Positions 12,701 through 22,252 of a DNA stretch of 64,000 nucleotides are shown here, one piece after another. The DNA lies in contig JAANYP010004780.1 of the NCBI GenBank assembly GCA_020465985.1, positions 116,135 to 180,134 on the forward strand, read 5' to 3'. The DNA is from Centrapalus pauciflorus (Eukaryota > Streptophyta > Magnoliopsida > Asterales > Asteraceae). How positions within the stretch are numbered: the stretch's first letter is position 1; every line of letters begins with the position of its first letter. A program made the translations under genes and the position numbers. The notes beneath the pieces were generated by a model that worked only from the letters and a program-made list of their open reading frames with translations, had not been told where the DNA came from and searched no databases.

Positions 12701-13145
12701 ATATAAAAGATAAAAATGTATAACTATTTTAACAAATGAAATATAGGATAAATAATTGTTTAATATTTAAATTGAATATAAACAAAATATAAAATAAATA
12801 AATTAAATATTCTAATGGGATAATCTTAAATAAATAATAATAAATATATTACAAAAATTAAAATTGTATAAATAATAATAATTAATTTTTTAAATTAATA
12901 TTTAAAATTTAAACAAAACTAACAATTTATGAAAAGGACTAAAACTGAAAATAAATCACATAGTTGAGGGACCAAAATTGTTATTGAGAAAGGGGTAAAA
13001 CCGTCATTTAAAAAAAGTTAAGAGAAAGAGGGACCATTTTTACAAGTAAATAGTGTTTTGAGGGACCATTTATGCAATTTTTAAAGACCAGTGACCAAAT
13101 CCATAATTTCGAGCAAACCACAGGGACCATTTATGTAATTTACTC
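9713..13145. mobile_element. Mutator-like element with 9-bp target duplication, interrupted by a solo LTR
   Basis: Left terminus GAGTAAATTACAAAAATGGT and right terminus (reverse complement) GAGTAAATTACATAAATGGT are nearly identical. Perfect 9-bp flanks AGTATAAAA lie at 9704-9712 and 13146-13154. The paired arms extend about 350 bp on each side (for example TGACCGTTTTGCCC at left, matching AAAACCGTCATTTA at right). The middle carries the 1.9 kb solo LTR 10729-12634, so the original element was about 1.5 kb. No transposase coding. Confidence 0.85.
10729..12634. mobile_element. Solo LTR, probably Ty3/gypsy, inside the Mutator-like element
   Basis: Begins TGTAACATCCCATTTTCG and ends GGAGGGGTGTTACA, i.e. 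with TGTAAC...GTTACA ends typical of plant gypsy LTRs. Perfect 5-bp duplications TATAC lie at 10724-10728 and 12635-12639. At 1906 bp it is GC-richer than its surroundings, and no primer-binding site, gag-pol or second LTR is adjacent, so it is a solo LTR left by recombination. The small frames within it (for example 11818-12138 minus) are not genes. Confidence 0.85.
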
Positions 13146-13363
13146 AGTATAAAATATTGACAAATTAGATACAATTATTCCTTCATATATTTAATATGTT
13201 TTCATTCATAAATATTCTACAAAAGTATTGATTTTAAAATTTAAACTAATTTATAGAATTTAAAATCTACTTTTATTCTTAGAATTTTACTTATTAGTAG
13301 CAATTATAAGAAATTATTAATTCTTTTTATCAATTCTAAAAAATCTGAATGAAAATATGAATT

Positions 13364-13467
13364 GATAGGGTAGGGGTAGGGGGTAGGGGGTTTAGGATAG
13401 GGTAGGGTAGGGGTAGGGTGGATGAGGTAAGATATGGGGTAAAGGTAAGGGTGGGGTGGGATGGGAG
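13364..13467 (+). repeat. G-rich minisatellite with telomere-like units
   Basis: About 100 bp of TAGGG, GGGGTAGGG and TTTAGGATAGGG units with strong G/C strand asymmetry. Many runs of three to five G make G-quadruplex formation likely on the plus strand. Units resemble degenerate plant telomere repeat (TTTAGGG). Confidence 0.75.
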
Positions 13468-13475
13468 AGACGTGT

Positions 13476-13626
13476 ATTTTTTTTTTGGTGTGATAAGTGG
13501 TGATAAGAAGCATATCAAAGTCACTTATGTCTTCTGCATATTAAACGCACTTATCAGTATTTCCTCTTACCGAATAAGAGGTTACCTCTGATAAGAGCCT
13601 GATAAGTGGTTATCAAACACCCCTTA
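13476..13626. mobile_element. Right end of a truncated MITE
   Basis: The right end CTGATAAGTGGTTATCAAAC followed by ACCCCTTA has the reverse-complement form AGGGGTGTTTGATAACC, like PIF/Harbinger or hAT MITE ends here. Internal GATAAGTGGT and GATAAGAAG repeats support a MITE. The opposite end is not visible; it may lie in or beyond the G-rich block. Confidence 0.4.
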
Positions 13627-13827
13627 ATAATCTAGCTAATCTATAAATCTATAATAAATACTAATAAAAGAGTAAATTTACTCTTTTCTTATGAAGTTAC
13701 GTTTCGTCACTATGAATCGATACATGACATTTATAAGTTTTAAAAATAATAAAGAAATTAATTGAATTCTATCCAAATCTAATATAATCTACTTTTAAAT
13801 ATAAATCAAATCAAACAAAATCTAAAA

Positions 13828-15116
13828 GGGATAATTGCGTAAAAAACCTTAAAGTTTGACCATTTTTGTGATTAAAACCCCTAACCATTTTTTGTTGCAC
13901 AAAAAACCTCTAACCGGTAAAATTTTTTGAAATTAAGACTTGACGGGTTATAATAGGTTACTTTGCTTACGTGGCACACACGTGGCGTCCACGTGGCAAA
14001 CACGACTTACGTGGCGCCTACTTGGCACTACATGTATAATTCTTAAACTGATTTTTTGCATAAAAAACCCCGAAATTGGTGACTTTTTCGATTAAAACCC
14101 TTAACTATATTTTTCTCACCTCTAACCAACAATAATATTTACCTTTCCTCTTTTTCTCTACCTCCGGCAACTCCGATTACTCGATCTCCTCTTTATGTTC
14201 AGTGCTATTTATTTTATGTATGTAAGTTCGATTAACTTTTGTCGTTTAATCTTAAATTTTAACTTCAATTGTGCCGATGGAATCAATTTCATTTTGTGTT
14301 CACGAGTTGCATTTTTAGGTTCAGCTTTATGTTCAAATTCATTTATTTATATTTCAATTTAGCATCTGAATATTATCAGCCAGAGCTGTGAGGTTCGCTA
14401 GCCTAGAGGGTGGAGGTTTCATTGGGAAACGAATTCTTTGTTTGATAAATAAAAGGGTTATGTACCATTTTGACCATCCAACTTTCAGATTTGTCCCATT
14501 TAGCCACTTAACTATTTTTTGTCCTGATTTAACCACTAAACTTTGTTTAATGTTCTATTTTGGGAAAAATGAATAAAACTAATGGCTAAATCGAAACAAA
14601 ATATGATAGTTTAGTGGCCAAACTGGGACAATTTTCAATGGCTAAATCAGTAAAAAGAAAGTTTAGTGGCTAAATGTGTATACAAAAAATAGTTTTGTGG
14701 CTAAATCGAGACAAAAAATAGTTTAATGGCTAAATCGAAAAAAATCTAAAAGTTGGATGGTCAAATTAACACTTAACCCTAAATAAAATTTTAATAAATA
14801 TCTATGTCATCAAAATGCAATCAGACTCAATTTTAATTATCTTTGTTGGTTGAAGGTTTTTTATCAAATTAAAAATGATTTGAGGTTTTAATTGAAAAAA
14901 CTAAACAGGTTGGAGGTTTTTACGCAAAAATCTATTTAAAAGTTTTACACGTCATCAAGTTGCAACCGGCTAAACCGGTTGCAAGTCGGATTTTTTGAAA
15001 AAAAACCCAAATTTACAAAGTTTTAACCAGTTGGAGGTTTTTTGTGCAATGAAAAGTAGTTGGGGGTTTTAATCGCAAAAATGGTCCAACTTAGAGGTTT
15101 TTTGCGCAATTTCCCC
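13828..15116. mobile_element. Mutator-like foldback element nested in a Helitron
   Basis: Left terminus GGGATAATTGCGTAAAAAAC; right terminus (reverse complement) GGGGAAATTGCGCAAAAAAC. Flanks AATCTAAAA (13819-13827) and AATCTAATA (15117-15125) match at 8 of 9 bases. Arms carry repeated AAACCTCTAACCGG-type blocks. An internal MITE (14455-14780) interrupts it. Related ends occur at 26937 and 63400. Confidence 0.75.
14455..14780. mobile_element. 326-bp MITE with 8-bp target duplication
   Basis: Ends GGGTTATGTACCATTTTGAC and (reverse complement) GGGTTAAGTGTTAATTTGAC. The 8-bp flank AAATAAAA occurs at 14447-14454 and again at 14781-14788. The interior is built of repeats of TTTAGTGGCTAAAT type. 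It is the innermost layer of the 13648-15308 nest. Confidence 0.75.
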
Positions 15117-15788
15117 AATCTAATACTCTACTAAATTATTAATTATGATATAATATAATAAAAGTTTAAAAAATATAAACAAATATTTACTATTCATATA
15201 TATTTATATAGTTTTGTTTAAAAAAATATTATTTATATCTTTACCTTTTAGTTTATTATATTATATATATATTAAAAATATCCGTGTAATACACGGGTAA
15301 TAAACTAATTATTTGTTAAAAGAAAGGATTATTGCATAAGAACGCAATGTGTTTGTAACCGGCCTTTTTCAAGCAACGTATTATGATGTTTACCCCTGAA
15401 AAAACAGCATACTTTTATTAATAGATTAATTTAATATTACATTTATTCTTTTGTTATTAATTAGTAGTACACTTAATTTGCTATTTTACGATAAAAATTA
15501 TTTTACTATGATAAATATTCAAACTAACTTTTGTCTAACGGTATCCGGGATGTTGACTCAACCAATGGTTATGGATTCAAGTCTTAATTGAGACATATAT
15601 AATAGCAGGTGATAATTAAATGAAACAAAAATAAATAGTTATTATTAGAAAATATTTTTTTTTTTATTTTGGTCACTAAGTCTATGAACAAATTTTCCAC
15701 TGTTTTAAGACTATAAACATTTTTTTTGTTTTATTTAAAATTATTTATGTCACTATAACTTAAGTAGTAACAAAAAGAGTCCGGTAAA

Positions 15789-16415
15789 TCTATATATTTT
15801 AATAATTGAGAACAATTCCTGCCACATGTCACCTTTCTAATACCCCACTTTTTTATTTTCCCGCTCTTTTTCCAAATATAAAATTAATTTAAGTAACATT
15901 TTTATCATTTAATTGATTTAATTTAAACTTTATTGTTGAATTATTATTTTTGTTACCTAAAATAATTCAAACTACAATTAATATTCATTAAAAGTTTTCA
16001 AGATTAACAAGCTAAAATAATTTTTTTTTAAAAATCAATAAAATAATAAACTTCATGTTTAAATGTCCTAAAGTGTAAATAATTTAAAAAATCGGTAAAA
16101 TAAAAAAGTTAGTTTTATAATAAAAGTTTTAAAACATTGACTTAGTTACATCATTTTTTACCATTAAATCAATAATTTAAATATTTTGAATCACATTTTA
16201 GTCGTCTTCTTTAACTTAAACATTGACTTAGAGTCATCATCTTTTACCATTGACTCAATGATTTTGCGTGTATGTCATCTTTTTATTGGTTTTTATAGTA
16301 TCTTAATTTTAAAAAAAAAATTTGAAGGTTTTTAAGGGATCTTACCTTTTTATTAATATTTAATTTATAACAAATATTTTACATCAATCCATGTAATACA
16401 TGGGTATTAATCTAG
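15789..16415 (+). mobile_element. Short non-autonomous Helitron
   Basis: Starts A|TCTATATATTTTAATAATTG with CCACATGTCACC nearby, and ends with a perfect hairpin CCATGTAATACATGG (16389-16403), then GTATTAATCTAG and T. Length is 627 bp with no coding. All expected landmarks of a Helitron (TC start, hairpin, CTAG end, A/T flanks) are visible. Confidence 0.65.
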
Positions 16416-17200
16416 TTAATCACTAAATCAACAAAAGAAACTTGGTTTGTTCAAACATTAAACCTTTAGATGTAGTAATTGTTTTACCGGCCGAGCATTT
16501 TCCGAAAATTGAAAAATAATGTTTTTTTGCCTTTTAGGGGTCTACACGGGTCGGGTCGGTTTAGTAAATTGTAAAATGTGAACCATGTATTCTGTTTCGG
16601 TTAACGATTAGAAGGCGGTTACCCGCAATTCGGTTTATGGTTATCTACTATATATTTAAAAGCAAAGAAAATTTTAGAAATATACCCTTTTAAATTCAAT
16701 TTCTCTTTAAATACAAATTTATAGTATAATTTGGTTATAAATCTGAACAATTACACTAAACGTATTTAAAAAAATAATTAAAATAAAAAATTTGTTTGAA
16801 ATATAGTATTTAATGCTTTGAAACAACTAGATATAATATATACTCCCCGTTTAAAAAAAATGAAAAGTTAAACCGTCTCATGATCTATCAGTATTGATTT
16901 TTTCAGTTTCGAATCAAACGGTTAGGCTCAGTTATTTGAACACCTCTAGTTCTCTTTTTCGATATAAACCTTAAATTAAAATAACTAATTAGTGGATTCA
17001 ATTAACCTTTAAGAGAAACGAAACCCAAGATTCTTGGCCTTCCAAAACTTGGAATTAGGGTATGGTATGCCACACAATGTTACTACACAAGAAAGTGGCA
17101 AAATTTAACACTCAAGAAACTTGTCCTAAACCTCTCTCATCTTTTCTGCAGATCCAAAGTTCTCACCTTTCTCTCTTAAATTCACTTAATTTTCCTCCCA
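16416..17200. other. Intergenic sequence upstream of the pseudokinase gene
   Basis: Non-coding AT-rich sequence. A possible TATA-like TTTATACC lies at about 17205, some 70 bp before the chosen start. I searched both strands here for a LysM ectodomain exon and saw none; the small frame 17062-17250 has no LysM or signal-peptide character. Confidence 0.4.
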
Positions 17201-17278
17201 TTAATTTATACCCTCTTTTTACCCTTAATTGGTTTCATTCTTGTATTTGAATGTAATTAATAATTTGCTGAATCTAAA

Positions 17279-18710
17279 ATGAACGAAATTCAGGTTTATA
17301 TTACCTTCAGTGTGGGTGCTTTCGGTATATTTATCGCGGTTGCAGCATCTGTGTTTTACGTGATCGTATGCAGGAGGAGGAGGAGGAAGAAGAAGAAGTC
17401 GAAGCAGAATTGTTCGTCGTCATGCAACAAAAGTGTCGATTTGGAACTGCAACAGTTGAATTTAAGTGTGAGAACCGCAAGCGAAAAGAAAGTTTCCTTC
17501 GAATCTCAAATCGAATCTTTGGATGGCCATTTACTTCCCACCACCCCACGTAAACCGACGACGGTGGTGGTGGAAAGTTACACGGTGGAGGAAATTAGTA
17601 TAGCCACCGCAGAATTCTCCACTACCAACCTTATCGAGGGATCTGTGTATCATGGCCGTCTCAACGGAAAAAACGTGGCGGTCAAATGCACAGATCCCGA
17701 GACCATATCCATGATCAAGTTTGAGCTATTCAACTCGGCTCGTTTTCACCCCAATATAATCAGGCTTTTAGGTGTTTGTTCGAGTGTCGACTACCATGGT
17801 ACGAATACGTAGAATTTACAGCACATTATACTAAATTACATGATTTTATATTACCTATTCACACTGACGAATTAAAACATGTGAAATCCTTAAAATTGTT
17901 GTAGTAACAGAAGCTCGCAACAGGTTTTTGGTGTTTGAGTACGCGGAAAACGGATCCTTAAAAGACTGGATCCATGGTGGTTTGGCAATGAAGAGCCATT
18001 TCATCGCTTCGTGTTCTTGTTTCTTGACGTGGAACCAAAGGCTAAAGATTTGTTTCGATGTAGCCACTGCTTTACAATACATGCATTCGATAACTAACCC
18101 GAGTTACGTTCATCGAAACATCAAGAGTCGGAACATTTTCCTAGACCAAGAATTCCAAGCAAAAGTTGGCAACTTTGGCATGGAAGAATGTGTAAAAGAT
18201 GGAAGTTTTCCGGAAGAAGTACCTTCTTCCGGATATCTGGAATCCAGTTATCCCACGACTTGGGATAAAGGGTATATGGCACCTGAATATTCAAATTCAG
18301 GTGTAATCACTCCAAGCATGGATATTTACGCTTACGGAGTTGTTTTGCTTGAAATACTATCGGGGAAACCGCCGATTAAAGGGGGTAAGTCGGAGAATCA
18401 AGACAACACATCTCGTTTATCGGAAACCATTAAAGTAATGCTTGAGTCGGAGAATGCTACGAACGAGCTGAGGGAATGGATGGATAAGGTGTTGGCGGAG
18501 AAGTACCCGTTTGATGCAGCAATGGTGTTAGCGAATCTTGCGAGAGCATGCGTAGAAGATGATCCGTTGATGCGTCCAAACGCCGGAGAAGTTGTGTTGA
18601 AGTTGTCGGAATTAATGGCGGAAGGGGAGGAGCAAGCAGTTGTCCGGGAAAGCTCTTGCAGACCTCTTGTAGACCAGTCTTTTTCAATAAAAAGTGTAGA
18701 TGATTATTAA
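17279..18710 (+). CDS. LysM-receptor-type (LYK/LYR) pseudokinase without ectodomain
   Basis: Two exons: 17279-17798 and about 17911-18710 (intron donor CATG|GTACG, acceptor ACAG; an alternative acceptor lies at 17904). Predicted length is 439 residues. Order: a membrane segment at about 6-31, a basic stop-transfer run (32-42), a linker, then a kinase fold at about 105-395. The VAVK lysine (136) is kept, but the glycine loop is replaced by EGSVYHG, HRD is HRN (243) and DFG is NFG (261); MAPE is present (296-299). LYK2/LYK4/LYK5/LYR-type LysM receptors show this kind of degenerate kinase, and SYVHRNIKSRNIFLD fits them. Such receptors normally have a signal peptide and three LysM domains; none is visible upstream. 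ATTCAG just before GTTTAT could instead be an acceptor from a lost or distant exon. It may be a truncated gene or a membrane-anchored signalling decoy. Confidence 0.8.
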
Positions 18711-19020
18711 GTTGTATTATTGCATAAAATCTGTACTAAGTTCAAATGATTAGTTACACAATGAGTGAGTGTATACAAGAAATTTGCCTAAGTTTTTGGT
18801 TCCGTTATTAATTTGCATGTTTTGGTTTTGGGTTTGTCCAATCCAATCCAATCGGATCAGATCCAGACCCGGCCCATACCAAAGGGCAACTTGGGCTTAG
18901 GCCCAATACTTCAAAATTACATATGTAACATTTATAAATGTTACTATTCATAAGCTATTCAAAGAAATAGTAAAACTAAATACTAATATATACATGTTTA
19001 TGTAATATTTTAATGAAAAG

Positions 19021-19080
19021 GTTTGTAGCTCCATTGGTTAGTGTATGACTTTTGAAGAGAGTGGTTTTGACTTCAAACCC
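19021..19080 (+). repeat. tRNA-derived SINE head
   Basis: GTAGCTCCATTGGTTAGTG matches a pol III A box at nearly all positions, and GACTTCAAACCC about 35 bp later resembles a B box. The spacing is tRNA-like, but there is no full tRNA cloverleaf, so I read it as a SINE head. The CACTA element is inserted immediately downstream. Confidence 0.5.
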
Positions 19081-19083
19081 TCA

Positions 19084-20576
19084 CACTACAAAAAAAAATG
19101 GTCTTTAGCGACTGATTTAACGACAGTTTTAGCGACATTTTTTAGACCAGTGACATTTTTAGTGACATCAAAAGAGATGTCGCTATAAACACGTCGCTGA
19201 TTTTAGTGACCCTAAAAGACATGTCGCAAAAATTTGCGACCCTAATAGCGACTCCAAAAAGATATGTCGCTACTTCTAATTATGTCGCTAGTTATGTTGT
19301 TATGTATGTCGCTGTTGTCGCTAGTTTCGTAACTATCTGTGTCACTATTATTGAATATTGTCGCTGGTTATATCGATATCTATGTCGTTATTCTTGAATG
19401 ACACCGCTGGTGGAGTTGCTATTCGTGTCGCTGATCTTGAATGATGTCGCTGGTGGAGTTACTATTCATGTCATTGATCTTGAATGATGTCGCTAGTGCA
19501 GCCACTATCCATGTCGCTATTCTTGATTAATGTTACCAATGGGGTCGCTACCTGCGTCACATTTGTTGAATGATGTCGCTAATGAAGATATTGTTAACAT
19601 CACTACTCTTGAATGATATTGCTATTGGAGTCACCATCTGCGTCGCAACTCTTGAATGACGTCACTAATAGAGTCACTAACGCAGTCGCTATTTGCATCA
19701 TTATTTTTAATAATGTTGCTAATAGAGTCTATTTGTAATGCTATATATGTTCTTTATCTATCGGTATTTGAAGTCAGAACTTGAATATCCAAATATCAAA
19801 AAACAATGATAAATTATAAATAAATAAAACAAACTCTCAAATTCAAATGCATTTAAATGAATGAACATCACAAACCAAAAATAGATCTATTAAGAACAAA
19901 CTACATTACAAACGGGAACAAACTACATTACAAATGGACCATATATGAAAACATACAATAAAATTTTGAAACACATAGAACTATATTCCTAAACGATATT
20001 ATTTATTGTCATTATGCCTTAGGCATCTATCTGGAGTTGCAATCAGTTTGTCAAATTCCAAGAATCCTCCTTTAATTTGCTCTATCAAGTCCTCTCCACC
20101 AACTATATATGCTCCTGTATTTTTTGCTTCATCGAACTATTCACCTGTGGATTTAAACAATTATGTTTGGGAAGTTTTCAAACTACAAAAATGCAGTACT
20201 AATTTGACAGCACATTCAAATAGGTAACCGCTTTGATTTGAAAATTAGCGACGTGTATATCGACTTGTGTCTGTATGTCACAAAATTAGCGACACACTTA
20301 GTGACTTATACGCATATGTCACAAATTCAGCGACACACATAGTGTCTTATATATAAATGTCACAAAATCAGTGACATATATAGATACTTTTGTGTATGTG
20401 TCACAAAATTAGCGACATGTATAGTGACTTGTACATGAATGTCGCTAAAATAGTGACACGCATAATGACATTAGTGACTTGTTCATCACAAAAACTGTCA
20501 TTATAGATGTAACTAATTTGTGACACACAAATACATGTCGCTAAAATTGTCGCTGAATGGGATTTTTCTTGTAGTG
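19084..20576. mobile_element. Non-autonomous CACTA (En/Spm) element
   Basis: Begins CACTACAAAAAAAAATGG and ends TTTTTCTTGTAGTG, with the 3-bp target duplication TCA at 19081-19083 and 20577-20579. Both subterminal regions are packed with GTCGCTA / TAGCGACA repeats in opposing orientation, which are the expected transposase-binding arrays. At 1493 bp it has no transposase; the small frames at 19206 and 20006 are not convincing genes. Confidence 0.9.
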
Positions 20577-20579
20577 TCA

Positions 20580-21475
20580 AGAGTATTGTTATTTATATTA
20601 ACTTAATTGGTTTTTACATGTTAAGTTAAAAACTAATGTATTTTTATTTTAAAATATATTACTTTGACATAAATTAAACTAATTTACTGTTAAACATTTT
20701 ATTTCCTAAATATATTTTAAGAAAATATGTATTCTTTCTTCACGAATGCTTGAATAATAATGGTTCTTTTTTTATACACTACCTAAAATACAATTGTATA
20801 ATTATTATTATTTATATGATTTTTTTTATTTCCTCTAAACTTCAAAGCAATTGTATGTACATAAAGCAGATAATGTGACACAATGATTAATGTCGATGAA
20901 TTATGATTATGATTCATGAGTACATGGAATTCTTTTTACAAATATATTTTTGATTTGTAATAATAATTATGCAACTGTATTTCTATTTCTATTTTTTATT
21001 GTGATAACTTATTTATTTGTACTAGGTCTTTATATAGGTTTTTTTATCGTCATTATTAATAATAATTTACTTAACAAATTAAATTGTAATTGATTTTGAT
21101 GATTATTACTAAATGAAGCTGTGATTGATAACACATTTCGAATGGATAGAATTGTATGAATGTGAAAAAGCTAAAAAAAAACAAGTAAAATAGAAGATTT
21201 TTTTTTATTTTTATTCATTTTCATATTTTTTTAATTGGCATTGATATTTTTTTAATCTTTTTCAACATACTTTGGAATCGAAAGTTATATTCTAATGGTG
21301 GTGGTGTGAACAATTTTGGAATCGAATGTAGTATTCAAAGTCAATAACGCATAATTTTAAAAATTATAATATATTTAATAGAATAACATAACATTTTGCT
21401 TCAAATATCAAATATGTATGTTAATATGTTAGTTTATAAATTTTAATATTTCCGTATGACATTAGACCCCGCCGC
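20580..21475. other. Intergenic AT-rich sequence
   Basis: No coding or clear element boundaries. It probably includes the body of the SINE whose head is at 19021, but this cannot be shown without a consensus. Confidence 0.35.
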
Positions 21476-21512
21476 GAAGTGCGGGCAAATTTCCTCGTTA
21501 ATAAAAATTTTA
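21466..21512 (+). mobile_element. Possible Helitron-like 3' end (variant)
   Basis: CCCCGCCGCGAAGTGCGGGC forms a hairpin followed by AAATTTCCTCGTTAAT. The same arrangement occurs reversed at 53155-53190. The terminal CTCG is not the canonical CTRR, so the assignment is tentative. Confidence 0.35.
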
Positions 21513-21539
21513 GGGGCATCAACAATTTGGGCCAAGGTT

Positions 21540-22020
21540 CAAATTGTTACCCACACGCACGATCACCCATTACCCTTTACGGACTAGCAAACGAGGTGAC
21601 GATCAAACGAGCGGACTTCTTGGAAATCGGCAGACAAACAAATGAGTGATTGCGAGTTAAGCAAAAATGGAGCGTCCTCGACGGATGGCGGGCGATTTTC
21701 TAGGCATCGAGGCACGATTAATACTTGCTTTTATCCATCGATTAATATGCTTTAATACATCTCAAACAGATTCTCACTTCTCACTATTCAATCGATCATT
21801 GCTTAATACTCGTTAGTTGCTTGCTCGAATCAATTAGTTGTTTGCTTACTTGCTTAGTTGCTCTAATCAATCGATCACCTATTGGTTGCGAGCTGTCATC
21901 GGTGTGTGTCAATTGTCATCTTTTTATGCATCGGCGCGGCTCTCAAGTCTGCGGGAGTCCGGCAGAGCTGAGACTGGAGAGCGGAGAGCGGAGACTCAGA
22001 TGCATCCATAACTCATAAGA
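21540..22020 (+). other. GC-rich island of unknown origin
   Basis: Markedly richer in G and C than its surroundings, with CG dinucleotides (for example GAGCGTCCTCGACGGATGGC). The 65-codon frame 21821-22018 is the longest. Base composition suggests a captured gene or retroelement piece, but no domain is recognisable. Confidence 0.35.
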
Positions 22021-22079
22021 TATATATTATTTTCTTTCTTTTGGTTAAAGATTTTACTATTTGTGAAATAACGTTATGT

Positions 22080-22252
22080 GCTTTGAGCAATTAAGCATTA
22101 CAAACTGATTTTGAGGAATTGAGCATTACAATATGTGAAATAGCAATTGAGCATTACAATGTGATTTTGAGCAATTGAGCATTACAATATGTGAAATAGC
22201 AATTGAGCATTACAATGTGATTTTGGGCAATTAAGCATTACAATCTGTTTAG
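22080..22252 (+). repeat. Tandem repeat, CAATTGAGCATTACAAT type
   Basis: Six copies of a core (GAG/GGC)AATT(G/A)AGCATTACAA spaced about 28 bp apart, alternating between GTGATTTTGAG and ATGTGAAATAG linkers, so the higher-order unit is about 57 bp. Confidence 0.85.

Larger units (their letters stand above)
13648..15308 (+). mobile_element. Candidate non-autonomous Helitron carrying a Mutator-like element
   Basis: 5' end A|TCTATAATAAATACTAATA; 3' end has a perfect hairpin CCGTGTAATACACGG (15282-15296) followed by GTAATAAACTAA and T. This is the hairpin plus CTRR plus T arrangement of Helitrons. No coding. Without the insertion 13828-15116 the Helitron is only about 370 bp. Confidence 0.55.

Noticed and set aside
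15530..15600. Second tRNA-derived SINE (GGATTCAAGTCTT as B box)
   Set aside because: No acceptable A box at the right distance.
17062..17250. Open frame just upstream of the pseudokinase as its missing N-terminus
   Set aside because: No signal peptide, no LysM pattern and no CxC spacing; it reads like ordinary 5' sequence and ends in a stop before the kinase exon.
22080..22252. Regular array considered as CRISPR-like
   Set aside because: This is a plant nuclear sequence; spacers are not unique but repeat themselves, so it is an ordinary tandem repeat.
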